This document shows positions 16,813 through 25,072 of a DNA stretch of 64,000 nt, one piece after another. The stretch comes from Draconibacterium mangrovi (lineage in GTDB: Bacteria > Bacteroidota > Bacteroidia > Bacteroidales > Prolixibacteraceae). The DNA is taken from contig NZ_JAAAGB010000007.1 of the NCBI RefSeq assembly GCF_010586825.1, positions 62,001 to 126,000 on the forward strand. Reading direction: 5' to 3'. A program made the position numbers and the translations under genes. Below the pieces are notes generated by a model. That model did no database searches. It saw only the letters and a list, made by a program, of their open reading frames with translations, and had not been told where the DNA came from. Numbering within the stretch: the stretch's first letter is position 1; the number at the start of each line of letters is the position of its first letter.

Positions 16813-18054
16813 TCAATACTCCCGCAAACCCGACTCAATATATTCCAGTTGCCATATTCTGAACAGCAACGGATCATCAGGTATTTCCGACGGTTCGGCA
16901 GCAAGCAGCCTGTCTATCTTGTCTTTCATTGCTGAATCAATCGCTACCGTATTCATCACTGCCTGGCGCGAAAAATAGTAGGTTTTGTTTTTTAGCTGAA
17001 ACTCTTGAAACGCCATTCGATCGGGCTTCACATCAAAAATACGTATCGAATCGTAGCCAATTCCTGTGCCGTCATAGCGCCGGATATAACCGTTTGGTGT
17101 AAGCACATCTTCATCGTTGGCCAGTGCGGTAGCTACCTTATTGCGAAATCCTGCTTTCTGAAAACGGTTTTTAAAATGAAAGGAACAGTAGTTTATGCCA
17201 ATATCGATGGAATGGTCGTGGGCATAAGCAATGAGTTCCAATGCTGTCAGTTCCGACTCTAAAACCACCGGCTGCTCGGCATGAATGTAAGTGTAGTTGT
17301 GTTTCGACAATTGTTTTACGTTGTGTGGAGTAAGGCGCAATTGGTGCAAATTGAGGTTCGAAACACCTGCTTTTACCATTTCGGGCAATAGCTTTTTTAA
17401 ACGCTCCAGTTCTTCGGGTACCGCCGGAATTTCGATGGTGATTACGGGAATGATACCTATAGCCGCTGCAATTTTATCGAGCCGGAACGCTGTGGCACCA
17501 ATATCAAAACGAACTTCGTTAATTCCGGCTGCCGCAAGTTTTCTGAACTTTTGCGTTTCGGCCAGAATTCCGTTGGTATACATCCAGATATAGGTGTCCG
17601 GATTACATTTTCGTCGCACCTGTTTCAGGTAACTCAATGTGCGGTCGAACTGTAGCAAAGGTTCACCACCGCTAAAACTCACGCCTTTAAACCGGAAATG
17701 ATCTACGTATTCGGCAAATTCCGCCGGATCGGCAAAACTCAGATTTTGGGTGGTGGGCAAATGGTCTTCCTGTTGCGATGCCGGGCAGTAAAAACACGAG
17801 GCGTTACATTTTCCGGTAATAAACAAACAGCTCCATTGCCCAAGGCCGCAAAGCTTGCACCCGTTTGATAGTTGTTTGTAATACGGTTTGGTGCCTTTAA
17901 ATAAAATATTCTCCGCCTTTTCCAGTAAAACAACTTTTTTCTCCTGCGCTTCGTGGGCAGAATAGCTGTTTAACCATTTAAGGTTTGTCCACTCCGAAAA
18001 AGCAGACTTATTGTTGTTAACCAACTGATTCAGCCAGTTATAATACGTTTTCAT
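16813..18054 (-). CDS. radical SAM protein with an extra N-terminal Cys cluster
   Basis: A 413-residue radical SAM enzyme. The SAM-binding [4Fe-4S] motif is Cys83-x3-Cys87-x2-Cys90 (CNASCFYC), followed by the Gly-rich GVSFSGGEPLLQF. Upstream is a second cluster, Cys66-x2-Cys69-x6-Cys76 (CKLCGLGQWSC), that could bind zinc or an auxiliary iron-sulfur cluster. The TIM-barrel part runs to about residue 300, and a C-terminal domain of about 110 residues follows. The pattern resembles activase-like uncharacterised radical SAM proteins; no substrate partner is next to it, as the flanking genes are a convergent DUF1801 gene and a divergent M81 gene. The function is not known. Confidence 0.8.
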   Translation of the reverse strand: MKTYYNWLNQLVNNNKSAFSEWTNLKWLNSYSAHEAQEKKVVLLEKAENILFKGTKPYYKQLSNGCKLCGLGQWSCLFITGKCNASCFYCPASQQEDHLPTTQNLSFADPAEFAEYVDHFRFKGVSFSGGEPLLQFDRTLSYLKQVRRKCNPDTYIWMYTNGILAETQKFRKLAAAGINEVRFDIGATAFRLDKIAAAIGIIPVITIEIPAVPEELERLKKLLPEMVKAGVSNLNLHQLRLTPHNVKQLSKHNYTYIHAEQPVVLESELTALELIAYAHDHSIDIGINYCSFHFKNRFQKAGFRNKVATALANDEDVLTPNGYIRRYDGTGIGYDSIRIFDVKPDRMAFQEFQLKNKTYYFSRQAVMNTVAIDSAMKDKIDRLLAAEPSEIPDDPLLFRIWQLEYIESGLREY

Positions 18055-18362
18055 TTCAAAAAAGAACGATCAAATGAATAGTTATTGAATTAAAATATGG
18101 GGGCGGTATGAAATGAAAATTTTATAGTTCGGAAAATATGTACAAAAACAGGAGCATCTTTTTCCGGTCGTCATTTGCCGTTTTGTTCGATTGTATTTTG
18201 ATGTCTGTTTTCATTTATTACAAATAGATGCAGTAAAAATAGACAAATTCAAAATAGAAAAGTAAACTACAAAAAATATAATTGAGCAGGTTTCTGATTC
18301 TCCCGAAAAACCTGCTTCCTAAAAATTCTGAATAATCTCATTCGCTTTCCTGCAATTCTGCG
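18055..18362. other. divergent intergenic interval
   Basis: No gene. It contains a 9-bp hairpin (AGCAGGTTT at 18285-18293 with AAACCTGCT at 18308-18316) that is not followed by a T-run on the plus strand. It is otherwise AT-rich. Confidence 0.5.
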
Positions 18363-18370
18363 TAAATTTG
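18363..18370 (+). promoter_or_regulatory. candidate -7 promoter element of the M81 gene
   Basis: TAAATTTG matches TAnnTTTG, 37 bases before the ATG at 18408. The -33 region at 19 bases is TTC-like, so it is only a partial match. Confidence 0.45.
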
Positions 18371-18407
18371 CTTTTATTGCATTGTTATTTAAAAATTTTA
18401 GAAAGAT

Positions 18408-19967
18408 ATGAGACGAATTCTTTTCGGATTATTGATTGCCGCCATGATGTTTACTTTTGGCTGCAAAGAGAAAAAAAAGGAGAACAAACTTCCGCGTGTT
18501 GCCATTGCCGGTTTGGCCATTGAATCGAGCACCTTTTCGCCTGCACAGTCGGGTATTGAGGCCTTTCATGCACGCCGCGGAGACGAGATATTCAGTTATT
18601 ATCCGTTTATGGACGATACGGCAGCTACGCGTCAGCGGGCCGAGTGGTTCCCTACTTTGCGTGGTCATGCGCTGCCCGGAGGAATTGTAACCCGCGAGGC
18701 ATACGAAACGCTGGTTGGTGAAACGCTTGACCGTTTAAAGGAAAATATGCCTTATGATGGATTGTTTTTTGATATTCACGGCGCAATGAGTGTGGTTGGG
18801 TTGGATGATCCGGAAGGCGATTTTATCGAACGTATTCGTAAAATAATCGGCGATGATGTGCTTATTTCTACATCGATGGATTTGCACGGAAATGTAACGG
18901 AGCGACTGGCACATTATAGCGATATGATCACCTGTTACCGCATGGCACCGCACGAAGATGCTATTGACTCGAAAAAACGTGCTTTAACCAATTTGCTCGA
19001 CCGTTTGGAGAGCGGTTTGGGCAAACCAAAATACAAAGCCTGGATTCCGGTACCGATATTATTACCAGGAGAAAAGACAAGTACCCGAATCGAACCGGGC
19101 AAAAGCCTTTATGCTAAAGTTGCCCCGGCAGCAGCGCGCGAAGGTGTAATTGACGCAGCTATCTGGGTGGGCTACGCATGGGCCGACGAGCCCCGCAATC
19201 GTGCGGTGGTTATGGCGTATGGCGACGATGAAGAGGCTGTAACAAAATCGGCCGAAGAACTGGCGCAGGCCTTTTGGGATGTGCGCGAACAGTTTGAATT
19301 TGTGGCTCCGGTAGCTACACTGGATGAATGTCTCGACAGGGCAATTGCCTTTAAAGAAAAACCATTTATCATCAGCGATATGGGCGATAATCCTACTGCC
19401 GGTGGTGCCGGAGACGTTACCTGGACATTAAACGAAATCCTGAATCGGAAAGAATTCAAAAAGGAAAACGGACCATCGTTAATTTATGCATCAATTCCCG
19501 GACCGGACCTTGTGACCAAAGCTGTTGAAGCCGGTGTTGGCGAAACTGTTACCGGCATGGTTGGTGCCGAAGTTGATGATCGTTATTGCGGACCACTTGA
19601 ACTAACGGGCCGTGTAGAAGCCATTAAAGAGGGCGATCGTTATGCCGAAACCGAAGTGGTTATTAATGTTGGCAGTGTTGATATTATTGTGACTAAAAAA
19701 CGGAAGCCCTATCACCACGAAACTGATTTTACTGATTTGAGCCTGTATCCGCGAGAAGCGGATATTGTTGTTGTTAAAATTGGTTACCTGGTTCCGGAGC
19801 TTTACAATATGCGCGCCGGTTGGTTAATGGCACTTACTCCCGGTGGCGTTGATCAGGATTTGGAACGACTGGGGTACAAACGTATTCATCGCCCAATGTT
19901 CCCGCTTGATAAGGACATGGCCGATCCTGATCTTTCAGCACGACTGATTCCACTGGCTGACGAGTAA
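18408..19967 (+). CDS. M81-family (MlrC-like) metallopeptidase lipoprotein
   Basis: A 519-residue protein related to MlrC, the last enzyme in bacterial microcystin breakdown (M81; older name DUF1485). Signs are VAIAGLAIESSTFSP near the start, FDIHGAM, STSMDLHGN and YRMAPHEDA in the metal-binding N-terminal part, and SDMGDNPTAGGAGD in the C-terminal part. Most M81 proteins are cytoplasmic, but this one has a lipobox with Cys19 (FTFGC), so it is probably exported and membrane-anchored. It probably hydrolyses a small peptide or amide, or a related amidohydrolase substrate; no evidence ties it to microcystin. A pair of terminators separates it from the DUF1080 gene downstream. Confidence 0.85.
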   Translation: MRRILFGLLIAAMMFTFGCKEKKKENKLPRVAIAGLAIESSTFSPAQSGIEAFHARRGDEIFSYYPFMDDTAATRQRAEWFPTLRGHALPGGIVTREAYETLVGETLDRLKENMPYDGLFFDIHGAMSVVGLDDPEGDFIERIRKIIGDDVLISTSMDLHGNVTERLAHYSDMITCYRMAPHEDAIDSKKRALTNLLDRLESGLGKPKYKAWIPVPILLPGEKTSTRIEPGKSLYAKVAPAAAREGVIDAAIWVGYAWADEPRNRAVVMAYGDDEEAVTKSAEELAQAFWDVREQFEFVAPVATLDECLDRAIAFKEKPFIISDMGDNPTAGGAGDVTWTLNEILNRKEFKKENGPSLIYASIPGPDLVTKAVEAGVGETVTGMVGAEVDDRYCGPLELTGRVEAIKEGDRYAETEVVINVGSVDIIVTKKRKPYHHETDFTDLSLYPREADIVVVKIGYLVPELYNMRAGWLMALTPGGVDQDLERLGYKRIHRPMFPLDKDMADPDLSARLIPLADE

Positions 19968-20010
19968 AAATAAAGGCGTTTGTGCAAATGGTGCAAGCGC
20001 CTTTATTTTT
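19967..20010 (+). terminator. bidirectional-type hairpin terminator after the M81 gene
   Basis: AAAATAAAGGCG (19967-19978) pairs with CGCCTTTATTTT (19998-20009). It is symmetrical, with T-runs in both readings. Confidence 0.85.
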
Positions 20011-20023
20011 AAAACAAATTGTC

Positions 20024-20049
20024 AATCGTTATTCTGCTAACGATTTTTT
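20024..20049 (+). terminator. second tandem terminator
   Basis: AATCGTTA (20024-20031) pairs with TAACGATT (20038-20045), with a 6-base loop and a T6 tail. It is 14 bases past the first hairpin. Confidence 0.65.
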
Positions 20050-20089
20050 CTTTAGTTTTAAAATCCAATAATAATCTAAACCAATAAAC

Positions 20090-21553
20090 ATGAGAAAGTT
20101 ATTTTTCCCTCTAATTATTTTATTCGTTTTTACCGCTTGCCTGAATAAAGTTCCGGTGGGAGAGTGGCAAACCATTTTTGATGGCGAAACACTGGATGGC
20201 TGGAAAAAAGCCGGCGAAAATCCTGAAAGTATTAGCGTTGAAGATGGAATGATAAAATGTGCCGGAGAACGGTCGCACCTGTTTTATGAAGGCGATTTTA
20301 AAAACTTTGAATTTGAAGCCGAAATAAATGCGCAGGAACATTCAAATTCGGGCGTATTTATTCATACCGAATATCAGGAAGAAGGATGGCCGTCAAAAGG
20401 CTACGAAATTCAGGTGAATAATTCGTATCGTGGCTCTGTTAAATTTCCCGAGCGACGAAAAACCGGAAGTATATACAATGTGCGTAACGTTTATTATCCG
20501 TTGGCCGGAGATAACGAGTGGTTTACCATACGCATTAAAGTGGTAGAAAATGTTGTAGAAGTTTTTGTGAATGATGTTAAGGTGAATGAATACATCGAGC
20601 CTGAAAACCCTTGGAGATGGAATGGTGGCGAAAATACCAAACTGAGCCATGGAACATTTGCTTTGCAGGCTCATGATCCGGGCAGCACAACTTATTACCG
20701 AAATATCCGGGTAAAAGCACTTCCTGAAGCAGAGCCGGCAATACCTGAAGTGGAAAAAGAGTGGGATGCAAAAGTTACCAAACTGATGTTTGCCGGTTTT
20801 CCGTTGGTAGATTACCACGTACACTTAAAAGGCGGTTTAACGCTCGACGATTTGGTGGAGAATTCGCAACGTTTGGGAATTAACTATGGTGTGGCACCAA
20901 ATTGTGGCCTTCATTTCCCGGTAACCGACGATGAATCGTTGTATGCGTACATGGATGAAGTAAAAGGGAGCCCAACATATAAAGGTATGCAGGCTGAAGG
21001 ACGCGAATGGATCACGCTATTCTCGGAGGAAGCGGTGGCTAAATTCGATTATATTTTTACCGATGCCATGACTTTTACCGATAGAAAGGGACGACGCAAC
21101 CGTATTTGGATACCCGAAGAAGTGTGGGTGGACGATAAGCAGCAGTTTATGGATGACCTGGTTGAAAAAATTGAAGCCATCTTCTCGCAGGAGCCGGTTG
21201 ATATTTATGTGAATCCAACAGTTTTGCCCAATGAATTGATGCCGGAATACGAACAGCTTTGGACAAAAGAGCGCATGCAACGTGTGGTAAAAGTATTGGC
21301 TGATAACGGAATTGCCTTGGAAATAAATGCCCGTTATAAAACACCAAATGCAGAAATGATAAAAATGGCCAAAGAAGCCGGTATAAAATTCTCCTTCGGG
21401 ACAAATAACGTAACCAAAAACCTTGGCGAGTTGGAGTATTGTCTTCAAATGCTGGAAGAGTGCGAATTAACGCCAAACGATATGTTTGAGCCCAAACCCG
21501 ATGCTGAAAAACCGGTAAACGTAAAAGGATTACCCGATAAAATTACGGGATAA
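20090..21553 (+). CDS. DUF1080 (3-keto-disaccharide hydrolase-like) domain fused to a PHP/amidohydrolase-like domain; lipoprotein
   Basis: A 487-residue lipoprotein with Cys17 in its lipobox (FVFTAC). Residues about 25-215 are a concanavalin-like DUF1080 domain (TIFDGETLDGWKK, SGVFIHTEYQ, GYEIQVNNSY, GTFALQAHDPGS), the family that includes 3-keto-glucoside hydrolases. Residues 230-470 form a second domain starting DYHVHLKGG with an HxH pair (His243, His245), a later VAPNCGLHFP and a final SFGTNNV segment, which resembles a PHP or amidohydrolase barrel. Each part is recognisable, but I do not recall this fusion. A hydrolase acting on an oxidised sugar is a reasonable guess. It lies after the M81 gene but is separated from it by two terminators. 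Confidence 0.7.
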   Translation: MRKLFFPLIILFVFTACLNKVPVGEWQTIFDGETLDGWKKAGENPESISVEDGMIKCAGERSHLFYEGDFKNFEFEAEINAQEHSNSGVFIHTEYQEEGWPSKGYEIQVNNSYRGSVKFPERRKTGSIYNVRNVYYPLAGDNEWFTIRIKVVENVVEVFVNDVKVNEYIEPENPWRWNGGENTKLSHGTFALQAHDPGSTTYYRNIRVKALPEAEPAIPEVEKEWDAKVTKLMFAGFPLVDYHVHLKGGLTLDDLVENSQRLGINYGVAPNCGLHFPVTDDESLYAYMDEVKGSPTYKGMQAEGREWITLFSEEAVAKFDYIFTDAMTFTDRKGRRNRIWIPEEVWVDDKQQFMDDLVEKIEAIFSQEPVDIYVNPTVLPNELMPEYEQLWTKERMQRVVKVLADNGIALEINARYKTPNAEMIKMAKEAGIKFSFGTNNVTKNLGELEYCLQMLEECELTPNDMFEPKPDAEKPVNVKGLPDKITG

Positions 21554-21612
21554 ATTAATAAATTATGATTCCCATGAATCACTAACAGTGATGAAAAAAG
21601 TGCAAACTTTCA

Positions 21613-21690
21613 GCGAACTCTCCCTCATTCCCTCTCTTCAAGAAGAGAGGGACGATTGTGTCGAAGGCACAATCAGGGTGAGTCAATAAA
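21613..21690 (-). repeat. 78-bp dispersed hairpin element, copy 2 (inverted)
   Basis: The reverse complement of this stretch matches 5800-5877, with 41 identical bases at 21650-21690. Its second hairpin is a perfect 10-bp stem, CCCTCTCTTC with GAAGAGAGGG. Relative to copy 1, the inner pair is T-A instead of G-C on both arms at once. Confidence 0.75.
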
Positions 21691-21732
21691 TTTTGAAGCA
21701 GATTTTGTTACTAATTTTTATTGGACTTTTAG

Positions 21733-21773
21733 AAAAAAACGGGTAAGAACAAATAGATCTTACCCGTTTTTTA
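21733..21773. terminator. bidirectional terminator between convergent genes
   Basis: A stem of 13 bp (AAAACGGGTAAGA at 21736-21748 with TCTTACCCGTTTT at 21758-21770) is flanked by an A-run and a T-run, so it can work in both directions. It is 18 bases past the stop of the minus-strand kinase-like gene. Confidence 0.85.
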
Positions 21774-21790
21774 TGGGAAATAACTATCGG

Positions 21791-22522
21791 TCAATGAAAC
21801 TCTATCCTTGGGCTGAATTCATTCAAAATACCTTTTTTCTCTACCGCAAATTCAATCAGGTCAACTGCCTGTTCATTCGTAAATGATCCGCGGTTAATTG
21901 TAAAATCAAAAAATTCCTCATGAAGGCTGCTTTCTTTTAAGGCTTTGCGAAATGCTGCCCGTTCTTTTTCAACGTTTTCGATAAAAGCAATCGCCTCGTT
22001 CCGGTTGAGTTTATTATTCGTCATAATGGTATTTATCCGGTACCCAAGCGGTGCCGTTAACCTGATGTGTAAGGCATTTTTAATATCGCTGGCAATAATA
22101 TGGCTGGCGCGTCCCACAATTATACAATGTCCTTCAATTGCAAGCGTTCGAACCACTTCTTTAACCGTTTTTATAATCCGCTCTTCACTTTTGTAGCGCT
22201 TATCACGAAAGGCTTTTAAAATCTCTTCAAAAACATAGCGGTCGGTCTTTTTAAAGGTTTGCCGTACCATCTCCGGATCCAGATCCAACTCCTTGGCGCT
22301 TTCGTAAAATATTTCCTTACTCAGTACATTCCACGAGCCTTTTGCGAGTTTTTTATTGAGTCGTTCAGCTATTAGCCGTGCCAAAACCAGACCATTACAA
22401 CCCACTTCGCGTGATATGGTTATCACAGGTCCTGCTTCACTCATGTTGCCATATTCACGAGCTTTTGCCTCTTTCAGGCGACTGTTCAGATAGTTCATCA
22501 ATGAATTTCCCATAATTTCCAA
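21791..22522 (-). CDS. cytidylate kinase-like family protein
   Basis: A 243-residue P-loop protein of the cytidylate kinase-like family (Cytidylate_kin2). The N-terminal strand and loop read ITISREVGCNGLVLARLIAERL, where the glycine loop is atypical for a true Walker A. Further marks are VLSKEIFYESAKEL, a CIIVGRASHII strand and the basic segment FDFTINRGSFT near the end. The family probably phosphorylates a small molecule, but few members are characterised, so the substrate is unknown. An alternative start is the ATG three codons in (22513). It is a single gene followed by a bidirectional terminator. Confidence 0.85.
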   Translation of the reverse strand: MEIMGNSLMNYLNSRLKEAKAREYGNMSEAGPVITISREVGCNGLVLARLIAERLNKKLAKGSWNVLSKEIFYESAKELDLDPEMVRQTFKKTDRYVFEEILKAFRDKRYKSEERIIKTVKEVVRTLAIEGHCIIVGRASHIIASDIKNALHIRLTAPLGYRINTIMTNNKLNRNEAIAFIENVEKERAAFRKALKESSLHEEFFDFTINRGSFTNEQAVDLIEFAVEKKGILNEFSPRIEFH

Positions 22523-22811
22523 GCTTTGTTACACTCTTGATTACGCTAATTCTGGTAATCATGTTATGTTTTTGTCTATGATTTTGGTGTGAGATTATAC
22601 TGCACTTTCAATTTTTATGAATATTAACCGCATTTGTGCCAATTATAACTATCAGAATGTCTGGGTTTTGATTGGTTGTTGTTTTTGGTGGTGACAACAG
22701 TCAGTTCAATTCTGAACACGAAGCGCTATCTTTAACTTCTATTAAATCTTATTACATTCTAAATAATTACAGAAACAGTATCTTCGTGAAATTTTTATAA
22801 AACTGCACAAT

Positions 22812-24203
22812 ATGTTTGACAAAAATACTTACATCGATCGTAGAAATAAATTTAAATCCAAAGGCTTAAAAGGTATCGGATTATTCCTCGGAAATGGCGA
22901 GTCGCCAATGAACTGTTTGGATAATACTTATCATTTTCGTCAGGATAGTTCTTTCCTGTATTTCTTCGGCCTTGATTTTTCCGGGCTGGCCGGAGTAATT
23001 GACTTTGAAAGTGGCGACGAATACATTTTTGGAGACGATGTTGAGATTGACGACATTATTTGGATGGGGCCACAGGTTCCTTTAAAAGATAATGCCGCCA
23101 AAGTGGGAATTACACAAACTGCGCCATTTGCAAAACTTTTTGATGTTGTTAAAAAGGCGATGGATTCAAACCGTAAAGTACATTTGCTACCAGCTTACCG
23201 TGGCGAAAACAAGATTCTGCTGGAGAAACTAACGGGTATTTCTTCATTGTCGGTTCAAAATTATGCATCGCTGGAGTTTATTAAAGCCATTATTTCAATT
23301 CGGGAAATTAAGGAAGCGCAGGAAGTGGAAGAAATTAAAAACGCCTGTGCAACTGGTTATCAGATGCATGTAGCGGCAATGCGCATGGCACAACCCGGAA
23401 CCTGGGAGCAAAAAATTGCAGGAACTATGGAAGGAATTTCATTTGCCGGTGGCGGAATGGCTTCATTTCCAATTATTCTTTCGCAAAACGGCGAAACATT
23501 ACACAACCACGATCATTCGCAAATTCTTGAAAAAGGCCGATTGATGTTATGCGATGCCGGTGCTGAATCATTGCTTCATTATGCATCCGATTTTACGCGT
23601 ACTACTCCGGTTGGCGGAAAATTTTCTAATAAACAGCGTGAGATTTATGAGGTGGTTTTGGCGGCCAACAATAAGGCTACCGAACTTACCAAACCGGGTG
23701 TAACTTATTTATCGGTTCATTTAGCTACAGCCGAGGTAATTGCCGGCGGATTAAAAGAGCTGGGGCTGATAAAAGGCGATGTAAAAGAAGCAGTGGCCGC
23801 CGGAGCTCACGCTCTGTTTTTCCCACACGGTTTGGGACACATGATGGGATTGGATGTTCACGATATGGAAGATCTGGGACAAATTTATGTGGGCTATGAT
23901 GATGAAATCAGACCGGTCGATCAGTTTGGAACAGCAGCTTTGCGTTTGGGGAAACGTCTGAAACCGGGCTTTGTAATCACCAACGAACCGGGCTGTTATT
24001 TTATTCCGGCGCTAATTGATAAATGGCAGGCCGAAGGCATAAACAAAGATTTTATAAACTTTGATAAAGTGAATGAATATCGCAATTTTGGCGGAATACG
24101 ACTGGAAGATGATATTTTGGTTACCGAAACAGGTAGCGAAATAATAGGAGAGCGGGTTCCGATTGAACCTGATGAAGTTGAAAAGATTGTTCAACAAGGA
24201 TAA
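22812..24203 (+). CDS. aminopeptidase P (Xaa-Pro aminopeptidase), M24B family
   Basis: Cytoplasmic dimetal peptidase that removes an N-terminal residue preceding proline. The protein is 463 residues. An aminopeptidase-P N-domain occupies about 1-165 (HFRQDSSFLYFFGLD). The pita-bread M24 domain follows with all five ligands visible: Asp in LCDAGAE, Asp in ASDFTRT, His in FPHGLGHMMG, Glu in TNEPGCYF and Glu in GIRLEDDI. There is no signal peptide. It is divergent from the cytidylate-kinase-like gene and converges on an ArsC-like gene, with a shared terminator at 24213-24243. A near-consensus TATCTTCG at 22779-22786 may be part of its promoter. Confidence 0.9.
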   Translation: MFDKNTYIDRRNKFKSKGLKGIGLFLGNGESPMNCLDNTYHFRQDSSFLYFFGLDFSGLAGVIDFESGDEYIFGDDVEIDDIIWMGPQVPLKDNAAKVGITQTAPFAKLFDVVKKAMDSNRKVHLLPAYRGENKILLEKLTGISSLSVQNYASLEFIKAIISIREIKEAQEVEEIKNACATGYQMHVAAMRMAQPGTWEQKIAGTMEGISFAGGGMASFPIILSQNGETLHNHDHSQILEKGRLMLCDAGAESLLHYASDFTRTTPVGGKFSNKQREIYEVVLAANNKATELTKPGVTYLSVHLATAEVIAGGLKELGLIKGDVKEAVAAGAHALFFPHGLGHMMGLDVHDMEDLGQIYVGYDDEIRPVDQFGTAALRLGKRLKPGFVITNEPGCYFIPALIDKWQAEGINKDFINFDKVNEYRNFGGIRLEDDILVTETGSEIIGERVPIEPDEVEKIVQQG

Positions 24204-24212
24204 ATCACAGAG

Positions 24213-24243
24213 AGGCATTCATAGTTGTGGATGCCTTTTTTTT
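24213..24243 (+). terminator. terminator after the aminopeptidase gene
   Basis: AGGCAT (24213-24218) pairs with ATGCCT (24231-24236), followed by a run of eight T. It overlaps the 3' end of the convergent ArsC-like gene. Confidence 0.7.
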
Positions 24244-24611
24244 AATATCCGGTGGTAAAAATAGTCCATCTCGGATAAGAGCTCGTCACGCACGGCACAA
24301 CATCTTTCACGAATTTCTTCCTGCGATTTTGCCCCTTTATACGGGCTTTTAAACCCCAAGTGTAATTTTCTTTTATAGTTTACTTTCGGAATTTTTAACT
24401 CTTCAATTGTTCCTTCGCCCACCGTTATCAGGTAATCAAAATCCATATTGGCATATTCCGAATAACTGTGCGGCACATTTTGTTCTAAATTTATTCCTGC
24501 TTCGCCCATCACTTCCATCGCAATCGAGCTAACATGATCCACAGGATCTAATCCGGCAGAATAAATGTGAAGATTGTCATCTTTGAAGTTTCGAAGTATG
24601 GCTTCTGCCAT
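24219..24611 (-). CDS. arsenate reductase (ArsC)/LMW protein-tyrosine-phosphatase-like protein, 5' end damaged or atypical
   Basis: From the first in-frame ATG the product is 130 residues, beginning MAEAIL, and shows the fold of thioredoxin-coupled ArsC and low-molecular-weight phosphatases (YSAGLDPVDHVSSIAMEVM, then YLITVGEG). The catalytic P-loop lies upstream of this ATG in the same frame: bases 24612-24641 encode LSNRNSCRSQ, but with no in-frame ATG, GTG or TTG before a stop at 24666-24668. An ATG at 24659-24661 would be in frame if ATGGG had one more G. The position that holds the catalytic Cys in the family (C-x5-R) is Ser here. Either the gene is a frameshifted or inactive relative, or the sequence has a one-base error. 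Function as arsenate reductase is doubtful. Confidence 0.6.
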   Translation of the reverse strand: MAEAILRNFKDDNLHIYSAGLDPVDHVSSIAMEVMGEAGINLEQNVPHSYSEYANMDFDYLITVGEGTIEELKIPKVNYKRKLHLGFKSPYKGAKSQEEIRERCCAVRDELLSEMDYFYHRILKKRHPQL

Positions 24612-24661
24612 TTGGCTTCTGCATGAGTTTCGGTTGCTTAAGAATAAGATACTTATCCCAT
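24612..24661 (-). other. upstream part of the ArsC-like gene holding the P-loop, out of frame with its ATG
   Basis: This segment reads GISILFLSNRNSCRSQ in the frame of the downstream gene and matches the first strand and anion-binding loop of ArsC/LMW-PTP. The nearest ATG (24659-24661) is offset by one base at a GGG run. Confidence 0.65.
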
Positions 24662-25072
24662 TGTTTTAGATTTAAGTTGGTGTCTGTTTTTATTTCAAAA
24701 AGGTAATTTACTATAATTCGATCACAATAAAAATGCCTTATATTTTGATAATTAAACTTTTAACCATGTTTAGAAACATGATTTCAGAACATAAAAAAAA
24801 AAAACAAAGCCGGTGAATTGAAAATATGATATGACTCTTTTCGTTAAATGTAAAATTAAAGTATCAAAATCCAGCTAAAAAAGCTCGTACAGAAGATATT
24901 AGCCCAATAAATGCACAAAATATTATTTGCTAACCAATTGAAAACCAATTGCTATAAAATTCGCGAATTATTATTTTCTCTGATTAATTGAGTATTAATA
25001 GGGATTTCCCTATTTTCGTAGGTGAATGATATCATGAAAATCGTTGCAATACGATGCAAAAAAATACTGTAA
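24662..25072. other. AT-rich intergenic interval with a palindrome
   Basis: No gene. It contains the palindrome CATGTTT-AG-AAACATG at 24765-24780, an A12 run at 24793-24804, and a candidate promoter near 24988-25018. Confidence 0.55.
24988..25018 (+). promoter_or_regulatory. candidate promoter of the DUF349 gene
   Basis: TTG at 24988-24990, a 20-base spacer and TATTTTCG at 25011-25018 differ from the Bacteroidetes consensus at one -7 base, 54 bases before the ATG. Confidence 0.35.

Noticed and set aside
16796-16825. Possible terminator GCGGGA/TCCCGC between the DUF1801 and radical SAM genes
   Set aside because: The loop is 18 bases and the right arm lies inside the radical SAM coding sequence, so support is weak.
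18285-18316. Hairpin AGCAGGTTT/AAACCTGCT as a terminator
   Set aside because: No T-run follows and no gene ends there; it lies between divergent genes.
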